Source: Nelumbo lutea (lineage: Eukaryota; Streptophyta; Magnoliopsida; Proteales; Nelumbonaceae). Taken from it: 64,000 nt of DNA. The position numbers and the translations under genes are program-made. The notes beneath the pieces were generated by a model. That model was not told the origin of the DNA. It saw only the letters and a list, made by a program, of their open reading frames with translations, and made no database searches. Every line of letters starts with the position of its first letter. Position 1 is the first letter of the stretch. The stretch is from contig JAKGHH010000008.1 in the NCBI GenBank assembly GCA_022828595.1, forward strand, positions 21,196,378-21,260,377, read 5' to 3'. This document shows positions 55,288-64,000 of this stretch, one piece after another.

Positions 55288-58200
55288 ATAGAGCAAAAGA
55301 CAAGGGCACAGGACACTGGAAGAGATGGCAAAGCTCAAACTCCAAAGGAAGCAAATCAAATAGAGAGGGAGGAAGAATGCAAGCAACGGATATAAGCGTC
55401 CTAGCGTAGCGCGAAAGGACTGTACGCGCATAAGGACTATATAGAAAGATGAAAGTGGAATGAAAGTAGTCTACACTACGCCTTCAAAGGGGCCATGGCA
55501 CATTTATTGACTCTATGGATTCCAGGAGCCACTAAAGTCTCGTTTGTTTTTTTACTAGACTCAATCAATCGAGAGCTAGCATTAGAGAAAGCAGTAGAGA
55601 ATCAAAAACTTCGCACTGAGAGCTAGGGGCGCGGAAATCATCTTTATCTTGAATTTACAGAAAGCAGAAAGGCATTACGCAATGGCGGATCAATCCATTA
55701 AATTCAAGGACGGCCCCAGACCGAGGAGCAATTGCAAAAGATATAGCAGGAGCTGGATCTCTTTTCACAGTAAAGGCCTGAACCGAGAAAGATAGCAAGG
55801 GTAGGATGAAAGAAAACAAGGGAAGAAGATCTAGAACAATAAAAGCTTTCACCTAAAAATGCAAGGGGCCGGAAGATCCTTATTAAAAGGAATTCGTCAA
55901 GGGCAACTAAGCAAGCAGCAAGGAATGGGCTATCTAACTCACTCAAGGGACGGGAAGGGCCAACCAAATGAGAAATAGAAGAGATAAGCTAAGCAGGCAG
56001 GAGACTAGGCCACTAGCACTTGATGAGCTCAGAGCGAGGGAGAACGCTAACAAGGGCAATTGAGACCAGGAAATACGGCATTTTATCGCATGTGTTAAGG
56101 TATCGCTAGTTGAGACAGCCTAAAGAGGGGCTTAAACAGGGGCTTTCGACTAAAGAGAGAGGCATTGAGACGACCCACTAAGTACACTACTACCTATGGA
56201 GATAGCCTGAACTGGGCTTGTTACTCTTATTACTAAAGGAGATAAGCTAGGCGGGCACAGGTGGACTAGACCTCAAACCATTATTAGCACTTGAGCTCAG
56301 AACGAAGAGAGAGCATTTGCGGTGGGAGAACGCTAAAACAAGGGCGATTGGGGTGGGGGGCGGGGGGGGGGGGCGCATGTAGAAGCCGAAAAGAACGCAT
56401 TTTACTGCATTTGAAGGTCACTAGTTACATTGACATGATAGGGCTTAAGCTGGACTTGTTGCTGAAGAGAAAGGGGCGTTGAGACGATCAACCTATGGAG
56501 ATATAGCTTCTTACTCAACCTAAAGAGATATTTCCATCGAGACACAATGCTAAATTTGGATGGGCGTAGACCAGGCAGGCTAGGAAGTAGAGCTAACCTA
56601 AGCAGGAAAAGATCTTTACAGAGGGGACTCGGTGAGGGAGTGGGAAGAAAAGAGAGGGAATGGTATAGCACTATAGGGAATATGGAAACATATAGGAATT
56701 GGCATAGTTGCATAAATAGGAATTAGGAAGCATATGGGAATGCCATAACAGAGATCCACTAGAGCTTATGCCAAGGATGACTTTCCCAACACTAGAAGTC
56801 CTACTCATGCTTGTGAAAAAGAGGAAGATCGCTAATTACAGGCAGTGTGTTCCACCTATGAGAAGATCAATTGAACTGGCCTCTGGCTTAAGGAGCATAT
56901 AAACGACAAACTAAGCAGAAGCGCGTAGACTCAAGAGAAGGGAGAGGGGCAGAAGCTTCCTCTTCTATTCAGCAAGGGAAGTCATCTACTCTGCCAAGGC
57001 AAGAATCGAAGACTACGGCTTACAAGTCAACGACTGCAGCTTCAACTCAATAGACTACAGGTTATTAGAACTCAACGACTTTCTCAACTAGAAGTCTCCT
57101 ACTCATGTTTGAAGGGGATATCGCTAAAAGGGGGCCAACTAGCAATCCTGTTACAGGCGGTGGTGTATGTATTTCCAATGTGTTTCCACTTATTCGAGGG
57201 AAAAAAAACCTCTGGTTTAAGGAAAAAGATGGACATATAAACTAAGCGACATCCAACAGAAGCCTAGGCTCGAAAGAAGGAGAGAGAAGAGGCATCTGAC
57301 TCATAAGCTACTAGCACGAAAGCCTTGCCAACTACGTCTACGTTACTTACTAGCTAGCCTAACAAGAGTACTGCCCAATGGAAGTACGTACTTAGCCTAC
57401 CGAGCCTATCAATAATAGAGGCGGGCAGAGAGCCAGCTAAGCCATATTTACCGAGTTGAATGAATGTATGTGGATTGGACGGCAGATCAGGGCAAGTTAA
57501 GGAGCATGTGAAAGCAGAACTTGTAAAAAGACCCATAAGAGGGCTTGAACTAGCGAGATAGGCCCAAAAATCGGCAATTTCATTGAGTAGGTTTTCCGCA
57601 GTTGACCGGGAAGGGCTGGAGGGCAGATTCCGCCGATGAAAGAAGCCAGGCCACATAAGACTCTAGGAATGGACAGAAGAGGCGAAGGGATTCGCACACT
57701 AGCAGGACTAATCCGCGATACTTTTACATTTAGACTATACAAGGAATTTTCTGAATAGGACACGAGCGGGTACTTTCAAGCCTATGTGACCAATGCACTT
57801 ATTCTGCCTTCACTCAAAGGAAAGCACTTTCAAAGAAGCAAGGGATGAAGGGGAGGATTTGTCAAAAGAAATCGATTCACTAAGCTAGCTTAACTCTCTT
57901 TCTACTTGAACTAGAGGAGCGGGACGAGCGTCTTCAGGGGCTTACTGCAAAAGAAAGGCTATTTGAGATCCTTTTTCCAGGCCCAAGTACTCTGACCCAT
58001 GAAACCGATTAAGGAAGACCAATTAAGGAAGGGGAACTAATTCCAGATATCGATTAACTGCTTGCCAGCCTATCCCTAGACCGACGGATTGACCAGTTGA
58101 CCAGGCAGGAAGACCGAGACTAATAAAGACAGGAGAGACCGATAGAGTTGAACAGACAGCTGACAGCTCGCGATTGCAAGAGATGGGGGAAAAAAGACAG

Positions 58201-59118
58201 ATGGCGCACAGATTGACTTATTGCTGCCTATCGACCTCTGCTGCTGCCTGTTACTAAGGGAAGAGAACGGATTGAGTCAGGACACGATCGATTGAGACAG
58301 AAGGGAAGCGCTAAAGACAGCAGGAAGATTGCATTAACAAAGCAACGTATACAGATATAGATGAGCGTTTGCGCATTTATACCAACACAAAGACAAGGGA
58401 AGGAGATTAACCCTTTGCCATAGACCTATTGCGAGAGCTCGACGACCGTTTATTGGACAGAAAGGCGGGCAGGGCAGATGCTACTAAAATAAGGCCTATC
58501 TGAGCATTTTCATTGACCTATAGTACCTCTGCCTATGAGCTAGCATGAACACGTCTTTTGACTAGACTAAATCGGCCATGAAGTTCCTCATGGTCCCGTT
58601 GACAACAGTTGACCGTTACAGATGAGCTAGATGAGCTAAACAGCAGAGAGATATCGCTTGGATTTGGCTGATTGCACTTTCTTATCGATACTTGTTAGAA
58701 GCTTAGTCGTCCATCATTCGATTGCTTTCACTGGCCTTTTGACTACATAGAAATGGGCATAGAGAGCCAGTCCTAAGACTCCAGAACTAAAGAAATGCTT
58801 TACCTAAGGCTTTCCACAGTTCGCTACCTTTCCTATGCTTCTTCCTTCTAACGCTCAGCCACTATCCGCCAACCGTTATGCCCCAACAAGAGTGGAAGGA
58901 GGACATATGGCCGGGGATCGTACTATTGAATAAAAGCAAGGGGATTCGCTAAGCTAGTAGCTCTAAAGTAATGGCATCCCTTTGATTCCTAGCTGACTAA
59001 TAAGAGTTATAAAAAGAAGGGCTTTTTTTATAGAGAGAGAGTAAGGGGAAATCAATCGCACTGATGCCCTATGCTTGCTGCCTACTCGGACTGATTGGCT
59101 TAAGACCGGAATGCTTAC
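55288..59118 (+). other. NUMT segment 5: non-coding mitochondrial-like DNA with diverged repeats
   Basis: Continues segment 4 across the ATAG site of E/F. No gene recognised in 3.8 kb. A diverged unit of about 260 bp (GATAAGCTAAGCAGG, then GAGAACGCTAACAAGGGC and CCTATGGAGATA) occurs at about 55985-56215 and 56240-56515. A second pair (ACTAGAAGTC-CTACTCATG, AGCGATAT/ATCGCTAA) lies at about 56790-56960 and 57088-57290. Mitochondrial origin is inferred from continuity only. Confidence 0.5.
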
Positions 59119-59967
59119 TGATGGAGCGCGATCCGGCTGGTCTTAACTGTCCGCTGCCTTGCTTCTGAACGGGGTAGCAGGGAACCTAAAACAGAGGAGA
59201 TGGGAAAGCTCCGGGGGGAACCCGGTGTAGAGGCTCCGAAGCTCAAGTTAGAATCCTTCAAAAGCAAGGTAATACCAGATAGCGCAAAATTTGCATACCT
59301 CCGTTGTCGGGGGGCAGGGGGCTCTTATAGTCACTTCGTGTACTCGTCCCGAGGCCCTTGTCAGATCGGGTATGATTACCCTTGTGCTTGTCAATTCGGC
59401 CGTCGTCCTTTCTGCTGAGACAGAACCGTCACTGCCTAACCGTCTAACTGGAGATGGCGGTGTCAGTGGTGGTGGCAGGTGGCCGTTTAGAGTGCTGCTG
59501 CCAAACGTCAGATCCCAAGTCAGTCAGGCGTGGCGCCCTCGGGCACGGACTTCCCTAGTGTCAAGCATGGTACGACTTGTTTGGTTTTGTGCCCAGAAGG
59601 TGATGCGAAGTGCTGAGCGAGGCGGTCTTGAGCTCGGAGGTATCTATAGGGCAGGTCAGTTCGGCGAGGGGTATCCCGAACTGTTACAAGGTGGGTCAGT
59701 TTGGCGAAGTGTATCCCGAGCTGTTACAAGGTGGGTCAGTTCGGCGAAGTGTATCCCGAGCTGTTACAAAGTGGGTCAGTTCGGCGAAGTGTATCCCGAG
59801 CTGTTACAAGGTGGGTCAGTTCGGTGAAGTGTATCCCGAGCTATTACAAGGGTCAGTTCGGCGAAGTGTGTCCCCTTGTTCCCGCCTAGGCTTGGCCCCT
59901 TTTGCCGAGCTGTTGTTTCTGCCACGTGTCACATAATAGAGAGGTCGGGCCAAATCTTCCTTCATCA
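59119..59967 (-). repeat. 3' LTR of element G
   Basis: 849 bp. It starts TGATGGAGCGCG on plus and ends CCTTCATCA. About 6 minisatellite units (59655-59870) account for most of the shortening against the LTRs of D. Confidence 0.92.
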
Positions 59968-59985
59968 ATTTGCCCCCACTCCTTG
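59968..59985 (-). other. Polypurine tract of element G
   Basis: AAGGAGTGGGGGCAAAT on minus, next to the 3' LTR. Confidence 0.8.
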
Positions 59986-60204
59986 CGTCGGGGGTCTTGC
60001 CATGGTGCGGGGAGTTTTCGCGAGGTAGCTGGTGGATTTGTCCCTTCCTTCGAACCTTCATTGCACGAGACGCTTTTGCTAGGTTCTTTCGATTTCCGAG
60101 AAGGCTGGAAACGTGCTTACTCAAGAACGTTGGTGGTTGTGACCGCGCGTTTTAAATTTCAAACCAATTCGCGCCGCTGGGACGTGACAGCGGGTCATTT
60201 CAGA

Positions 60205-60355
60205 AAGGCGCGCCACTGTTGTACGTGCGCGGGCAACTGTCAGGGAGACGTGCGGCGCGTCAGTTTCGAAAAGATGCGTGTCGAAGCGACGTCGGTTTCA
60301 AAAAGACGTGCGCTGACGTTTCAGTTTTTTCGGAAAGACGTGCGCCAATCACGTC
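60205..60355 (+). promoter_or_regulatory. ACGTGCG motif array upstream of the antisense gene
   Basis: Four ACGTGCG words, plus GCGACGTCGG and ATGCGTGTCG, in about 150 bp ending 85 bp before the TATA box. ACGT and CGCG/CGTG cores bind bZIP and CAMTA-type factors in plants. Regulatory use is inferred. A related array lies at about 35130-35300 in D. Confidence 0.4.
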
Positions 60356-60440
60356 TCGACCTTAAGGGTTGTGCGGTCGGTAAGAATGTGGGCCGTCAGA
60401 TCGTCTTCGGTCTGCACGGTCGATTCTTGGTTACTGTAGC

Positions 60441-60448
60441 TATAAATA
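60441..60448 (+). promoter_or_regulatory. TATA box of the antisense gene (element G)
   Basis: TATAAATA, 181 bp before the ATG. Sequence and spacing are conserved in D. Confidence 0.6.
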
Positions 60449-60628
60449 GTGGGGGACCCTGATTGTTTTGTCACTTATGCGGTTTGTCTACTGAGTTCGC
60501 GTCCAACCTTTCAGCTCGCGTCCAAGTCTTTTCCAGCTCGCGTCAAGGCTGGTTATACAGTCTTCACGGTTCTTTGGTTTTCTTTCAAACTTTCTAGTGA
60601 GTACTTTCTTGAATTCGTCTTTTCCCCA

Positions 60629-62599
60629 ATGTCTAGCTTTGATAGCTCAGACGATTCTTTGAGTAGGGCCGATGTAGGTTCCACCAACCGAGCCGTGTCC
60701 CGAGACTGCCTCAGTGATCCTGAGGTGGAGTTTGAGGACTACGAACCAGTAGGTCGAGTCGCTTCGGGCAGTTTGGCGTTTACCTCCCGCCGAGGTCGGA
60801 TGCTAGACCAGTTTGGCCCTTCGACCATGACGCCTGAGGGGCTTCAATCTATACTTCTGTCTTACAATCTTCCTGGGGGGTACACATATTTTATTCCTTC
60901 GGCTATCTTTCCTTGGGAACACGGTCCCGACGAGATCGTGATTTTTCGAGAGCAGCTTGCAGGGTTGCGACTTCCTTTCCATCCCCTTCTCGTCGAAGTC
61001 ATAAACCACTTCGGTGTCACCATTGGCCAGCTTCATCCGAACTCTATTCGGAACCTGATGGGGACAATTTCCCTTTTTTGCGAGCAGAACTTTCCCTTAG
61101 ACTTAGAGATATTCTCCTCTATCTTGATGCTCAAGAGACAGGCGGGTTCTCTTCCTGGGGGGAGACGGGCGTATTACCTTTCTCCTCGCCAAGGTTTCAA
61201 GCTTCTACACGATCTTCCTAATAAGGTCCCGGCTTGGAAGTGGGACTACTTCGGCGTGCGAAGTGCACAAGGATGGCCCTTTCAGACCGGGTGGGGTGAG
61301 GCCGCACCCGATTTGGGCGTAACTCTTGATAAAGAGACGGTGAAGGGTCTCCGGCAATGGGCACGGCAAGGCTTAAAGTGCCACCACTACTTAATGGAGG
61401 CCAAGCTTATTGCAGCCGGCCTGAGTTCGGGTAGGTTTCTAGCTATGCGGTTTCTTGCTTGCTTTGTTCATTTTTTTCTGATGTCGAACTCGTTTCTGTA
61501 GGTGTGATGGACGCGGAGAGAACTCGTGGGGGGCGTTTGTTCCAAGGTATGAAGAGGAGGAAGCGGGTCGCCAAGCGAACTCGTAACGAGCTACCCCTGG
61601 ATGAGGAGCCCCAAGCCCCAGACCATACGCCAGAGGATCTGCCCAGGGAGCCCGAAGTGACTCCACCGGTGCATAAGACTGCTGGGGCACCTTACGCTGA
61701 AACCACTCATACGAGCGCTCCTGCGTACTCAAGTGCTCCTGCTCACTCCAGGTCTGCTCATACGCGGGCTGGGCCCTCAGGCTCGGGAGCTCAAGGGGAG
61801 TTTAGAAGCGTGTTGACGCCGAACTACGCTCTTCAGAAGAGTAGGGATGCTACTTTCCCCGAGGAGGTCGCGGCGTGGACCGATCTTCCCTTGAATCAGG
61901 TCGCTTGCCACGCCGTAACACATGCCATGGTGGTAAGTTAGATTCTGTCTTCCTTTTTTATTTTGTTGCTTCTGCTGTCATTTGCTCACTTGTTTCTTTT
62001 GGTAGGTGAATTCTTCGATTCATGCCTTGGCGGCCCAAGTGGAGAGGAGCTCGCGACAGGCGCGAGCTGCTAAGGCTACCGCTCATGCTGCTGAAGAAGC
62101 CTTCCGTGCTGCAGAGGCAAATACCCGGGCTGCTAAGGCGGCTGCTTATGCTGCTGAAGAGGCTGCTCGCGTCGTGATGGCCAGACAGGCGAGGTCTCAG
62201 CGTGACGCCGAGGCCATGGAGGTAGTTGTCAAGCATATGGCGGACTTGAAGTTGGATTTGCAGCATCAAGTCGAATATCTTCAGGAGGACATCAGGGAGA
62301 GAACACAGATTTTTTCCCAAGGCATTGAAGACGCCAAGAAGAAGGCAGTTGAAGACTACATTGCCTCCCCGCGTTTTGACGATCTGATGGTGGACTCTTA
62401 CAGGAGGGGGTTCAAGTTGAGCCGGTGGATGATCCGGAATACGTACCCCGACCTCGATGTAAGTGCCATAACCACTTCGCGTATAACTCAGGAGATGGCC
62501 AATGCTGTCGATGGCGAGCCGGACTCTGAAGGAGAGGCAGGGCCTTCGGGTGTGGTTGTAGTGCCTTCCGATGGCGAAGAAGTGGCTCCGGGCATGTAA
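60629..62599 (+). CDS. Antisense spliced gene of Tat element: 'putative gypsy type transposon'-like protein, 608 aa
   Basis: Three exons: 60629-61430, 61502-61932 and 62006-62599 (TAA). Introns 61431-61501 and 61933-62005 are GT-AG (donors GTAGGT and GTAAGT; acceptors TGTAG and GGTAG). Both joins keep the frame, giving 1827 nt including the stop. Residues about 70-225 (EQLAGLRLPFHPLLVEV, HPNSIRNLMGTISLF, YYLSPRQGFKLL) resemble the plant family called putative gypsy type transposon (PF04195). Residues 285-295 (KRRKRVAKRTR) look like an NLS. The middle is Pro/Ala/Thr-rich; exon 3 encodes an Ala-rich coiled coil, an EDYIASPRFDDLMVDSYRRG segment and an acidic tail. The strand is opposite to gag-pol. 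The function is unknown; start and splicing are predicted, not observed. Confidence 0.75.
61431..61501 (+). other. Predicted intron 1 of the antisense gene
   Basis: 71 bp, GTAGGT...TTTCTGTAG, T-rich. It splits a Gly codon after its first base. The equivalent in D is 67 bp. Confidence 0.7.
61933..62005 (+). other. Predicted intron 2 of the antisense gene
   Basis: 73 bp, GTAAGT...TTTTGGTAG, T-rich, between codons. The equivalent in D is 74 bp. Confidence 0.7.
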
Positions 62600-62821
62600 A
62601 TTTTTTTTTTTTTTTGCCAATGTACTATTTCTTGCAATGGAGTGTCTTTTTCACCTTGCTCATCTTCCCCGAGCTGTTTCTTTGTTGGGTTTTTAAATTT
62701 CCGTGGTCTTTTATGCCGCAAACTGATTTTTTGCCGAGTTGATAATGTGCTGTCTACGCCAAAGTTCCTCGGCTTGCCTTGTGGCACATAGGGCCTGATT
62801 TCGTCCACTTCGCTAGGTGGT

Positions 62822-63418
62822 TTATAGGTAGTATCGCCTCAAGTTCACGATGTTCCACGTTCGAGGTACTCGTTTGCCTTCCAAGGTTTCGAGTTCGTAT
62901 GCGCCCCCGAGCGCTGTTTTTACTTTATAGGGCCCTTCCCAATTAGGTCCAAGCTTGCCGATGCCGGGTTTGGGCACCATAATCTTACGGAGGACCAGGT
63001 CGCCGACTCGGAAGCTTCGTTGCTTTACTCTGCTATTGTAGTAGCGAGCTACCTGTTGCTGGTATGCTATTGTTCGGATGTGCGCGAGGTCCCTTACCTC
63101 GTCCAGTAGGTCGAGATTGGTGCGTAACTCGTCTCCGTTCGTCCGATCGTCGTATGTTTCTAATCGCAACGTTGGTATTTCGATTTTCGCCAGGATCACT
63201 ACTTCAGTGCCGTAGGTGAGGTTGAAGGGGGTTTCTCCCGTGGCTGCTTTTTCGGTCGTTCGGTGAGCCCATAAGACACTTGGTAGCTCTTCGGCCCACA
63301 ATCCCTTAGCTTGATCCAGACGTGCTTTCAGTCCGCGCAGGATGGCTCTGTTCATTACTTCCGTCTGACCGTTTGCCTGCGGGTGTGCGACTGACGTGAA
63401 ATTTTGCCGAATCCCCAT
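62822..63418 (-). pseudogene. Integrase catalytic end and C-terminus (element G)
   Basis: 198 codons: NFTSVAHPQANGQTEVMNR with the catalytic Glu present (Lys in D), ETPFNLTYGTEVV, and the C-terminal GPYKVKTALGG to LRRYYL stop. It shares a frame relationship with the upstream piece only across a deletion, so the enzyme is not intact. Confidence 0.85.
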
Positions 63419-64000
63419 GTTCTGGCACCACTCTTGGAACTTGATATCCTCGAACTGTTTGCCGTTGTCGGAGATTAGAACCTGAGGTAACCCAATCCGA
63501 CATACTATGTTCTTCCAAAAGAACTTGATATCCTCGAACTGGTGGGAATGGCCCTAGGAGGTCGATGCCCCATTGTGCAACGGGCCACGGGCTGGCGAGG
63601 TATTTGAGGTCGGAGGCAGGTTGATGGTGGATGTTAGCGTGCTTCTGACACTTGTCGCATTTTCTGACGAGCTCGACAGCTTCTGCCTTCATCGTTGGCC
63701 AGTAGTATCCTTGTCGAAGTGCCTTTTGGGTGAGTGCTCTGCCCCCCAAGTGTCCGCCGCATAGGCCTTCATGAGTGTCGCGGAGTACGAACTCGGCTTC
63801 GGTAGGTTGCAGGCAACGCAAATAGAGGAGCGTGTACGACCGTCGGTATAACCGTTCGTCTATTATGACGTATTTGGCCGCATGGTGCTGCACCCTCTTG
63901 GCCGCATTGCGTTCTGCAGGGAGGGTTCCGTCTATCAGGAAGCTCGCGAGTGGATTGATCCAGCTCGGCTATGCTTCTAAGACGGGAGCGACCTCCTCTG
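63306..64000 (-). pseudogene. Integrase N-terminus with internal deletion (element G)
   Basis: Reads the HHCC zinc finger (DTHEGLCGGHLGG, CDKCQKHANIHH) and QWGIDLLGPFPP, then jumps. About 110 bp present in D (coding VAVDYFTKWIEAEPLA and onward) are missing and replaced by about 20 bp that copy a nearby stretch. The frame then shifts. The element continues beyond the window. Confidence 0.82.

Larger units (their letters stand above)
59119..64000 (-). mobile_element. Element G: Tat-type Gypsy retrotransposon, 3' part, cut by window end
   Basis: Same family as D, reverse orientation. The 3' LTR is at 59119-59967, then the polypurine tract, the antisense gene on plus and the integrase on minus. 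The left flank is CTTAC; the other TSD lies outside the window. Only the last 4.9 kb is visible. Confidence 0.92.

Noticed and set aside
59291..59936. 178- and 108-codon ORFs across G's LTR
   Set aside because: They are formed by translation of the LTR minisatellite; the period is a multiple of three in part, giving a repetitive pseudo-protein.

Overview
The window looks like nuclear DNA of a flowering plant. The first 8 kb are AT-rich and gene-poor. The rest is a nest of LTR retrotransposons inserted into about 10 kb of mitochondrial-type DNA. That host DNA carries the 3' half of nad4 with group II introns. Exon 3 is 421 bp (a 2-bp deletion from the usual 423) and exon 4 is 74+15=89 bp, matching the plant gene as I recall it. 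The exons keep genomic C at several positions I recognise as C-to-U editing sites. Retrotransposons with clean target-site duplications (TSDs) sit inside this DNA, so it is best read as a decaying nuclear mitochondrial insertion (NUMT), not a mitochondrial genome. I saw no intact ordinary host gene.

Layout. 1-8164: AT-rich nuclear DNA with a decayed Copia element (to 2100), a solo LTR H1 (3234-5173, TSD CTAAG), a hairpin MITE, a possible SINE and a USE/TATA promoter-like motif. NUMT pieces: about 8165-8892, 25627-26001, 36450-40296, 43628-45102 and 55288-59118. They are separated by element A (8893-25626, Ty3/Gypsy chromovirus, minus strand), which is itself split by B (13201-24358, full-length Athila-type, minus, TSD TCCGT); D (26002-36449, Tat-type Gypsy, plus); C (40297-43627, non-autonomous gag-protease element, minus); E (45103-50626, chromovirus, minus, with solo LTR H3 in place of its integrase); and F (50631-55287, non-coding LTR element, plus, with solo LTR H2 in its 3' LTR). 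G (59119 to the window end) is a second Tat element on the minus strand.

A, C, E and F belong together. They share TGTSAC...GTGACA-type ends, a methionine-initiator-type primer site, a polypurine tract with core ATTGAGTGGGGGAG, an LTR core motif and 4-bp TSDs (GAAG, ACAT, ATAG, ATAG). A and E look like the autonomous type, now dead. C and F look like non-autonomous partners.

The most interesting object is a gene on the antisense strand of the Tat elements. In G it reads on the plus strand (60629-62599) as three exons joined by two small GT-AG introns (71 and 73 bp). Both splices restore frame, giving an open 608-codon protein with a domain resembling the 'putative gypsy type transposon' family, a basic NLS-like patch and a long Ala-rich coiled coil. 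A conserved TATAAATA lies about 180 bp upstream of the ATG. D carries the same gene with both introns at the same places, but with stops and a frameshift. In G the antisense gene is open although the visible sense integrase is broken.
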